DNA of 12,654 nt from assembly GCA_036398215.1 (NCBI GenBank), contig DASWHK010000353.1:1-12654 (forward strand), read 5' to 3'. A program made the translations under genes and the position numbers. Source of the DNA: DASWHK01 sp036398215 (GTDB lineage: Bacteria; Acidobacteriota; UBA890). Of this stretch, positions 7,670 to 12,654 are shown one piece after another. The notes under the pieces were generated by a model. It searched no databases. It had not been told where the DNA came from and worked only from the letters and a program-made list of their open reading frames with translations. Position 1 is the first letter of the stretch, and the number at the start of each line of letters is the position of its first letter.

Positions 7670-7698
7670 ACTCTACCCGAAGGTACTCGGGGCCGTAA
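7670..7698 (-). promoter_or_regulatory. Possible promoter giving a leaderless mRNA for the beta-helix gene
   Basis: Read on the minus strand, TAGAGT (7675-7670) ends six bases before the ATG at 7663. The usual offset would put the transcription start on the A of that ATG. A TTACGG hexamer lies 17 bases upstream (7698-7693) but matches the sigma-70 -35 consensus only at its first two bases. The gene has no Shine-Dalgarno site, in keeping with a leaderless message. Confidence 0.3.
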
Positions 7699-7771
7699 GC
7701 CGCCGCCGGCGACGACGCGGAGGGCTCTCGATACCGCGGATTGGCGGCGGGGCCGGCTGGCATCGACGCCA

Positions 7772-7894
7772 TCGGATGCGCTGCGGCTCGCCTACAACGA
7801 CGGCAGCAGGGCCAGCTACGCGCTCAGCATCGAGGAAGAGAAGCTCTACCTGGACGGCAGCCGCTACTTCCGCGAGGTCACCGACTGCCGCTGA
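7772..7894 (+). pseudogene. 3' remnant of a plus-strand gene (about 40 codons)
   Basis: This plus-strand frame reads like real protein, unlike the Arg/Gly/Ala-rich text of the antisense frames around it. It runs through ALRLAYNDGSRASYALSI and KLYLDGSRYFREVTDCR to a TGA at 7892-7894. Alternating hydrophobic and polar residues with DG turns suggest the last strands of a small beta-barrel or META/lipocalin-like domain, though I cannot name the family. Upstream the same frame is low-complexity and soon enters the oppositely oriented beta-helix gene, so the 5' part appears lost. The end converges on the PHP gene with 8 bases between the stop codons and a shared hairpin. It could also be a chance frame. 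Confidence 0.4.
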
Positions 7895-7907
7895 GAGGCG
7901 TCTCAGC
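7890..7907. terminator. Hairpin between convergent stop codons, possible bidirectional terminator
   Basis: GCTGAGA (7890-7896) and TCTCAGC (7901-7907) form a perfect 7-bp stem with a GGCG loop. One arm contains the stop codon of the plus-strand remnant, the other the PHP stop. The symmetry and placement suggest a bidirectional transcription end, but no T-tract follows on either strand, so intrinsic termination is doubtful. Confidence 0.4.
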
Positions 7908-8928
7908 CGCCGGCGACGAACACCGGCTGCACCCAGGCGCGCCAGCCGCCCGAGTCGTGCACCACGGCGCGCACGTACACCTCGGGGGCCTGCAGCTCGA
8001 AGACCGCCGGATTGGCGCCGGTCTCGAGCAGCACGCGGCCGCCGGCGCCGATGAACCGGGTCGTGTACCTGAAGCTGCCGAGCGGGCGGATATGCACCTC
8101 GAGGCGCCGATCGGTCACCACGATGTCGTCGAGCTCGACGCCGGTGCTGGCGTAGAAGGCGCCGGTTTCGAGCGCGGACACGATCGACAGCGGGTCGAGG
8201 CCCCGCGCCCGCACCGTCACCCAGCCGCGGCCGGGGTTGGCGCTCTCGCGCCCGACGGCCTTGAAGTGGTGGGCGTCGTCGACGGCGATCCCGTAGATGC
8301 GCTTGCCGCGGGTCAGCAGGTAGTCCCACACGGCCTCCATGCCGAGCGAGCCGCCGCCGCCGTCGTTGTGGACGCTGGGATGGCCGTTGTAGATCTCCAG
8401 CAGCCGGTCGTTACGTACCTGAGCCAGCTCCTCGGCGCCGAATGCCCAGCCGAAGTTCGGGTGATTGATGTGCGGCGCCCCCTCGACCTCGCGGATGGCG
8501 TCGATGTTGCTCTGGATGGTTCCCACCATGGTGTCGGCCGTCTGCGGCACCACCAGCGCATTGATGTTGATGCCGTTGATGTGCACCGGGCGGCGCTCGA
8601 AGCTCGACGACACCTCCTCGCCGGCGATCAGGATGAAGTCGTCGGTGAACAGATGGGCGAAGCGCGCCGGGTCGGTGAGAACGTTGTGGTCGGAGAGCAC
8701 CAGGAAGTTGTAGCCGTTGTCGCGGTACCAGGCGGCGACCTCTTCGGGGGGCGAGTCACCGTCGCTCTCCAGCGTGTGGGTATGCGTGTTGCCCTTGAAC
8801 CAGCGCGTCCCCTCCGTATCCTGCGCCTCGAAGCGGAAGCCGGCCGACTGGGTCGATGCGCCGGCGGAAGCGCTGAGCAAGGCGGCGGCGGCGAGGCCCG
8901 CCACCGCGATTCCGTTTGTTCTGCTCAT
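7903..8928 (-). CDS. Secreted PHP-domain metallohydrolase
   Basis: 341 residues from ATG 8928. The N-terminus (to about residue 27) is a hydrophobic, Ala-rich signal peptide, so the enzyme acts outside the cytoplasm. PHP metal motifs follow in order: NTHTHT with His49 and His51, LSDHN with Asp80 and His81, GEE at 103-105, HINHP with His153 and His156, and a DDAHHF segment at 217-222. This places it among CehA/McbA-like or phosphoesterase-like PHP proteins that use two or three metal ions; the substrate is unknown. From about 265 on, a beta-rich tail probably packs on the barrel. AGGAGG at 8939-8934 lies 5 bases before this ATG but only 2 before an in-frame GTG at 8931, so I chose the ATG. That site overlaps the TAG of the multihaem gene, which ties the PHP gene to the respiratory operon. 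A hairpin follows its stop. Confidence 0.88.
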   Translation of the reverse strand: MSRTNGIAVAGLAAAALLSASAGASTQSAGFRFEAQDTEGTRWFKGNTHTHTLESDGDSPPEEVAAWYRDNGYNFLVLSDHNVLTDPARFAHLFTDDFILIAGEEVSSSFERRPVHINGININALVVPQTADTMVGTIQSNIDAIREVEGAPHINHPNFGWAFGAEELAQVRNDRLLEIYNGHPSVHNDGGGGSLGMEAVWDYLLTRGKRIYGIAVDDAHHFKAVGRESANPGRGWVTVRARGLDPLSIVSALETGAFYASTGVELDDIVVTDRRLEVHIRPLGSFRYTTRFIGAGGRVLLETGANPAVFELQAPEVYVRAVVHDSGGWRAWVQPVFVAGG

Positions 8929-8933
8929 CACGG

Positions 8934-8939
8934 CCTCCT
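8934..8939 (-). promoter_or_regulatory. Ribosome binding site deciding the PHP start
   Basis: AGGAGG lies 5 bases upstream of ATG 8928. Its first two bases are the last two of the multihaem cytochrome TAG (8940-8938), so ribosomes finishing that gene stop on this site. This favours ATG 8928 over GTG 8931 and implies coupling. Confidence 0.7.
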
Positions 8940-10809
8940 AGGGCCCGGCCTCGCGCCCCGAGACCTCGCGGATCTTGAGCGCCAGGCCGATCAAGACCAG
9001 GACGATCAAGATCAAGGCGACCACCAGGCCCTGGCGCCGGTAGCTGAGCTCGGCCCGGGCAGCCTGGCCGGCCGCGAAGGCGGCCTCGGCGTGCGTCAGT
9101 CCTGCGGCGTGAACGGCGGCGAACTCGCTGTCGGGCGCGGTGTCGAAGCCGTGCAGAAGCACCTCGAGGGAGATCTGGGCGTCGACGGCGCGCTCCACCT
9201 CCAGGCCGCCGCCGCCGATCTCGACGCCGCCCCGACGGGCGGCCAGCAGGATGCGCTCGGCGCTGGCGACGCGCGCCGTCAAGTCGCGCATGGCGTTGAG
9301 CATCTCCCCGGCCACCCGGATCCCGACGGCGTCGTCGCCGAGCGTTTCGGAATCGGCATGGCAGCTCGCGCATCTCAGGATGGGAACGCGGGTGGTCTGG
9401 CCGCTGACCGGATCCTCGAACGTATACGACGTCTTGCCGATGCGGAACTTGGTGTACAGGGTGTCGAACTCGGGCCGCCGCCTGGGCTCCGCGTCGGCTG
9501 CCACGGGCACGGTGTGGTACGGGAGGGTCTCGGCGTGATCGACCAGCCAATCGAAGCGCTCCGTGCCCTCGAGGCCCAGCTCGGCGGCCTCCGCGCGAAG
9601 GCCGTCGCGGACCTCGAGGAACAGCAACATGTCCTCTTCGGGCGCGCCGAAGCGGGCGTCGTCACCGTCGCCCGCGGCGTGACAAAAGGCGCACGGCGTG
9701 TCGGGCAGCGGCGACAGGAAGCTCAACGTCGGGCGCACGACGCCGTGGTTGCCGTGGCACGCGGTGCACTCGCCGAACGAGTTGAAGCCGCTGAGCGATG
9801 CCGCCGGCTCGGGCAGATCGTGGCAGGCGATGCAGCCCTCGCCTTCGGCGTCCAGCAGGTACTGGTTGTGGTCCTCGAAGCCGGCGTGCTTGGGACTGGC
9901 GCGAAAGATCTCGGCCTCGCGACCGTGACACTGCCCGCACACGAAGGGTACCGAATCGAGCCCCGGGGGGCTGGCGCCGTGGTTGCCGTGGCAATCGTTG
10001 CAGGTCGGCGCCGACAGGTCCTCGCGCTCGAACATCGCCGTAGCGTGCACGCTCTCCCGCCAGCGCGCGTACTGGTCGACGGGCAGGGGAGCACCGTTCG
10101 CCCGCGTGTATCCCGCCATGCGCTCGACGTCGGCGTGACAGCCACTGCAGGTCTCGGCGACCCGGGTCGGGTAGACGCCCGACGCCGCGTTGGCGGGCCG
10201 GCGGATCCCGTGGGTTCCGTGGCAGTCGATGCAGGTCGCGACGTTGGTGTCGCCTTCCGCCAGCAGTTGCCCGTGCCGGCTCGTGCGGTACTCGGCCTCC
10301 TGATCGATCCGCAGCGAGGGCGCGAAGCGGCGCATGTAGGTGGCGTCCGAGTGGCAGGTTCCGCAAAAGGCCGGAACTTCGGTGCGCTCGGGCGGGCCGC
10401 GGTAGGGGTTGGGGGCGAACTCGTCGTCCATGGCGGCGAGGTAGTCCTCGGCCAGCGCCGGGTCCGGGTTGCCGCCGTGGCAATCGTGGCAGGAGAGGCC
10501 CACGGCGGCGTGCACGTCATCGTGGAAGCCGGCGACGACGGTGATCTCTTCCGGCTCCCAAAGCTCTTCGTCGAGGTGGCAGGCGGTGCAAGAGGTGCGC
10601 GTGAGCCCCTGCGCGGCCGCCCCGGGGCTCGCCTGCGCGGCGGCCTCCTGGGCGGAGCGCGCGGCGGCGGCTTGCGGCGCGCCGCCGCCGGCAGCCGGCC
10701 GCCCGTATGCGGCTGCCGGCGAGAAGGCGACGGCATCGACCGCGGCGACCGCGGCGATGATCGCCGCGCCGGCGAAGAGCAGCATGGCACTGCCCGCCGC
10801 CGCTCTCAT
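8938..10809 (-). CDS. Membrane-anchored 11-haem cytochrome c, probable partner of the bc complex
   Basis: 623 residues. The N-terminus has a hydrophobic export segment (about 5-30) and an Ala/Gln-rich linker. Eleven CxxCH haem sites begin at residues 74, 107, 149, 193, 221, 270, 291, 326, 348, 373 and 480. The first ten are closely spaced; the eleventh is separated by about 100 residues. A helical haem-free stretch (about 495-590) leads to one C-terminal membrane helix (594-611) and a short basic/acidic tail, so the haem domain is periplasmic. It should carry electrons from the Rieske/cytochrome b pair to another carrier in place of cytochrome c1. The ATG at 10809 forms an ATGA overlap with the cytochrome b stop and has GGAGG at 10823-10819, 9 bases upstream. 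The frame stays open upstream to 12063, but that extension lies inside the cytochrome b and Rieske genes and is not coding. Haem count is certain; the role comes from context. Confidence 0.92.
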   Translation of the reverse strand: MRAAAGSAMLLFAGAAIIAAVAAVDAVAFSPAAAYGRPAAGGGAPQAAAARSAQEAAAQASPGAAAQGLTRTSCTACHLDEELWEPEEITVVAGFHDDVHAAVGLSCHDCHGGNPDPALAEDYLAAMDDEFAPNPYRGPPERTEVPAFCGTCHSDATYMRRFAPSLRIDQEAEYRTSRHGQLLAEGDTNVATCIDCHGTHGIRRPANAASGVYPTRVAETCSGCHADVERMAGYTRANGAPLPVDQYARWRESVHATAMFEREDLSAPTCNDCHGNHGASPPGLDSVPFVCGQCHGREAEIFRASPKHAGFEDHNQYLLDAEGEGCIACHDLPEPAASLSGFNSFGECTACHGNHGVVRPTLSFLSPLPDTPCAFCHAAGDGDDARFGAPEEDMLLFLEVRDGLRAEAAELGLEGTERFDWLVDHAETLPYHTVPVAADAEPRRRPEFDTLYTKFRIGKTSYTFEDPVSGQTTRVPILRCASCHADSETLGDDAVGIRVAGEMLNAMRDLTARVASAERILLAARRGGVEIGGGGLEVERAVDAQISLEVLLHGFDTAPDSEFAAVHAAGLTHAEAAFAAGQAARAELSYRRQGLVVALILIVLVLIGLALKIREVSGREAGP

Positions 10810-11960
10810 GTCTTGTCGCCTCCGGCTCGGCGGGTGCCGAGGGTCAAGATCCATGAAAACAGCCCCGTGCCGGCGACGACCAGCACCGGCGCCCAGGAGC
10901 GATAACCCCAGGCAGTCATGCCCACCATGTAGAGGACGACGGCGGCGCCGACCCATGGCATGAGCGAGCTGCGGCCCGAGCGATCGAGGAACGGCACCAG
11001 GACCATCAGCATGCCGCCCAGGCCGAACAACAAGACCGGGATGGCCTCGTATTCGAGCCCGAAGATCTCGCCCCCGGGGACCAGCTTCAGCGTCTCGAAC
11101 ATGAACATGAAGTACCACTCCGGGCGGATGTCGGCGTAGGCGGGCGCGAACGGGTTCGCCTTTTCGCCCAGCTCCCACGGGAAGAGGGCGGCGGCGGCGG
11201 CGAGGACCCCCAGGGCCAGCGTCCAGCCGAACAGATCGCGCAGCATGAAGTTGGGGAAGAACTTCATCGGCCGGCGGCGCCTGGCGATCTCCACTTCGGA
11301 GGCCGGCACGCTCATCCCCTGGATCTGGACGAGGATGACGTGCAGGGCTATCAGCAGGCTGGTGATGGCCGGGAGAATCGCCACGTGCCAGCCGTAGAAG
11401 CGCGACAGCGTCCCGCCGCTGACGTGGTCGCCGCCGCGCAGAAAGCGCAGGATCCACTCGCCGACGACCGGCACGGTCCCGGAGACGTCGGTGCCCACGC
11501 GGGTGGCGAAGTACGCCAGCTGGTTCCACGGCAGCAGGTAGCCGGAGAAGCCGAAGCCCAAGGTGAGGAACAGCAGCAAGCAGCCGCTGATCCAGGTCAT
11601 CTCCCGTGGCTTGCGATAGGCGCGGGTGAAGAACACCGTGGCCAGGTGGACGAAGGCGAAGAACACCATCAGGTTCGCGGACCAGGAGTGGATCGAGCGA
11701 ATCAGCCAGCCGAACGGCACCGTGGTCATGATGAACTCCACCGACTCGAACGCCTCCTCGGCCGACGGCCGGTAGTAGAGCATCAGCAGGATCCCGGTCA
11801 TCACCTGCACCAGGAAGAAGAACAGCGTCATGCCCCCGAAGTAGTAAACGACCGTCAGACGGTGCACCGGGACCGTCTTGTGGCGCGCGAGCTCGGTCGC
11901 GGCCTGCAGAGGCAGCCGCTCGTCGAGCCAGCTTCGCAGGTCGGCGGCCCGCACCCTCAC
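10806..11960 (-). CDS. Cytochrome b of a bc complex, b6/subunit-IV-like in one chain
   Basis: 384 residues with about eight membrane helices. The first half resembles cytochrome b6: YYRPSAEEAFESVEFIM (62-78), FGWLIRSIHSWSANLM (83-98), KPREMTWISG (117-126) and GYLLPWNQ (140-147). Haem b ligands are His91/His105 and His192/His207; the second pair is 15 apart, as in b6f, rather than 14 as in mitochondrial-type cytochrome b. The Cys that binds the extra haem c in b6f is replaced by Tyr40 in the segment VVYYFGGMT. The second half corresponds to subunit IV, with the quinol-site PEWY at 280-283, and is followed by additional helices. It oxidises quinol together with the Rieske protein. The GTG start at 11960-11958 overlaps the Rieske TGA (GTGA); no clear Shine-Dalgarno, so translation is probably coupled. 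Confidence 0.95.
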   Translation of the reverse strand: MRVRAADLRSWLDERLPLQAATELARHKTVPVHRLTVVYYFGGMTLFFFLVQVMTGILLMLYYRPSAEEAFESVEFIMTTVPFGWLIRSIHSWSANLMVFFAFVHLATVFFTRAYRKPREMTWISGCLLLFLTLGFGFSGYLLPWNQLAYFATRVGTDVSGTVPVVGEWILRFLRGGDHVSGGTLSRFYGWHVAILPAITSLLIALHVILVQIQGMSVPASEVEIARRRRPMKFFPNFMLRDLFGWTLALGVLAAAAALFPWELGEKANPFAPAYADIRPEWYFMFMFETLKLVPGGEIFGLEYEAIPVLLFGLGGMLMVLVPFLDRSGRSSLMPWVGAAVVLYMVGMTAWGYRSWAPVLVVAGTGLFSWILTLGTRRAGGDKT

Positions 11961-12403
11961 GTCCGCGACACGACGATGGTGCGAGGTTGGCCGGTGCCGT
12001 TGTCCACGAGGTCGACCGCGAAGGGCTCGAGGCCGCGGGGAGGTGGGCCGGACACGACCTCACCTCGGAGGTCGTACTCGCCCCCGTGACAGTTACACCA
12101 GATGCGCCGCTCGGCGCTCTGGAACTCGACGATGCAGTCGAGATGCGTGCAGGTCGCGGCGAAGGCTCGATAGTCGTCGTCGCCCGCCCGCAGGAGAATG
12201 ACCGGCTCGTTGCCGAACTTGAGGATCTTGAAGCCCCGCTCGAGCAGCTCGACGTCGTTGGTCGGCCCGGCCTCGACGCGGTTTGTGCTCGCCTCGGGAA
12301 CGTCCGGCGGGCTCACGAACCGCCACACCGGGTAGAGAACCGAGCCGAGGAGGGCGGTGCTGGAGAGGCCCAGGAACCAGTTGACGAGGCGCCGGCGTTT
12401 CAT
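11957..12403 (-). CDS. Rieske [2Fe-2S] protein of the bc complex
   Basis: 148 residues. A basic tip (KRRR) and membrane helix (about 8-30) resemble the Tat-type anchor of quinol-oxidase Rieske proteins, although the usual twin-arginine consensus is not exact. Box 1 is CTHLDC (85-90) and box 2 is CNCHGG (103-108). Cluster ligands would be Cys85, His87, Cys103 and His106, with the Cys90-Cys105 disulfide also available. Asp89 replaces the usual Gly in box 1 and Asn104 the usual Pro in box 2. The length is typical. The ATG at 12403 has no Shine-Dalgarno and lies 8 bases from a -10 box, suggesting a leaderless mRNA. It is the first gene of the operon, followed by cytochrome b in a 4-base overlap. 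Confidence 0.95.
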   Translation of the reverse strand: MKRRRLVNWFLGLSSTALLGSVLYPVWRFVSPPDVPEASTNRVEAGPTNDVELLERGFKILKFGNEPVILLRAGDDDYRAFAATCTHLDCIVEFQSAERRIWCNCHGGEYDLRGEVVSGPPPRGLEPFAVDLVDNGTGQPRTIVVSRT

Positions 12404-12411
12404 AATGCGAC

Positions 12412-12440
12412 ATTAAAATCCGAAATTGTCCGGATCGCAA
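12412..12440 (-). promoter_or_regulatory. Sigma-70-type promoter of the Rieske/cyt b/multihaem operon
   Basis: Read on the minus strand: TTGCGA (12440-12435; 4 of 6 to TTGACA), a 17-base spacer, then TTTAAT (12417-12412; 5 of 6 to TATAAT). The -10 ends 8 bases before the Rieske ATG, so transcription should start within about two bases of it. It lies in a short AT-rich patch, which is unusual in this GC-rich window. Confidence 0.6.
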
Positions 12441-12525
12441 CCAGCGGTGCACGGGCATGGGTCGAGCGCCGCGCCCATCGGAAGAGGTGAGAGGGTATCC
12501 CACGTCCGCCAAGGCGAGAGCTGGG

Positions 12526-12654
12526 CTAGCGGCGGGGGAAGGCATGGCGGACGATCAGAATCGCGTTGATCGCGTTGCACGCCAGCGCCGCCAGCAGCAG
12601 CGAGGCCGCCGCCGAGATCGCCCTCCAGTGGTCGAAGCTCAAGCCCCAGGCGAG
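12526..12654 (-). CDS. C-terminal end of an unidentified membrane protein (5' end outside window)
   Basis: The last 42 codons of a gene running in from the right edge, ending with TAG at 12528-12526. The frame contains a hydrophobic helix, AISAAASLLLAALACNAINA (residues 12-31 of the fragment), then ILIVRHAFPRR and the stop. Codon use matches the neighbours. A single membrane helix and a basic C-terminal tail are all that can be read; the family cannot be told. It ends 122 bases before the Rieske ATG, and the Rieske promoter lies between them, so it is probably a separate transcription unit. The spacer between shows no clear terminator. Confidence 0.6.
   Translation of the reverse strand, partial: LAWGLSFDHWRAISAAASLLLAALACNAINAILIVRHAFPRR

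Noticed and set aside
5720..7771. Plus-strand open frame antisense to the beta-helix gene
   Set aside because: The minus-strand frame has a signal peptide, beta-helix repeats and a PA14-like domain; the antisense text is low-complexity. Only its last 40 codons look protein-like and are reported separately.
7741..10905. Very long plus-strand open frame (about 1050 codons)
   Set aside because: It lies antisense to the PHP and multihaem genes, whose motifs (11 CxxCH, PHP metal sites) are unmistakable. Its own translation is Val/Ala/Gly/Arg-rich with no domain. GC-rich DNA commonly leaves such frames open.
10810..12063. Upstream extension of the multihaem frame to an earlier start
   Set aside because: The extension overlaps nearly all of cytochrome b and part of the Rieske gene in another frame. 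ATG 10809 has a ribosome binding site and a signal peptide directly after it.
12456..12478. Weak hairpin (ATGGG with CCCAT) between the partial gene and the Rieske promoter as a terminator
   Set aside because: The stem is only five base pairs with a long loop and no T-tract.

Overview
The window is GC-rich bacterial DNA. Apart from one short plus-strand remnant, every gene I can support lies on the minus strand, so transcription runs from high to low coordinates. Gene content suggests an uncultivated soil or sediment lineage of the Acidobacteriota, Gemmatimonadota or Myxococcota kind: a b6-like cytochrome b joined to a multihaem cytochrome, ankyrin repeats and secreted beta-helix proteins. 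No single marker here fixes the phylum, so this placement is weak.

Right half (about 12.65 kb down to 7.9 kb): after the last 42 codons of an unidentified membrane protein comes a tight respiratory operon. It encodes a Rieske iron-sulfur protein, a one-piece cytochrome b with b6-type haem spacing, and an 11-haem, membrane-anchored cytochrome c. The genes overlap by 3 or 4 bases at each junction. Together they look like a quinol-oxidising cytochrome bc complex in which a multihaem protein replaces cytochrome c1. A secreted PHP-type metallohydrolase follows; its ribosome binding site lies across the multihaem stop codon. A good promoter sits so close to the Rieske ATG that the mRNA should be nearly leaderless.

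Junction (7.66-7.9 kb): the PHP gene converges on the 3' end of what looks like a decayed plus-strand gene. A perfect 7-bp hairpin contains both stop codons.

Left half (7.66 kb down to 1): a probable surface-glycan or secondary-metabolite modification cluster. In transcription order it encodes a secreted beta-helix protein with a PA14-like C-terminus, a polytopic GT-C-like membrane protein fused to about nine ankyrin repeats, a membrane-anchored SGNH hydrolase, an SxtJ-like membrane protein, a 49-residue DUF5989/SxtK-like membrane peptide, and a NodU/CmcH/SxtI-type O-carbamoyltransferase cut by the window edge. The last three match the conserved trio seen beside carbamoyltransferases, including the saxitoxin sxtI-J-K genes. 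A 335-base spacer with about 70-bp tandem repeats and two competing hairpins separates the SGNH gene from this trio and may be a regulatory point.

Most interesting are the ankyrin/GT-C fusion beside the carbamoyltransferase trio, the 11-haem bc complex with b6-type geometry but no Cys at the expected extra-haem position, and the structured spacer.
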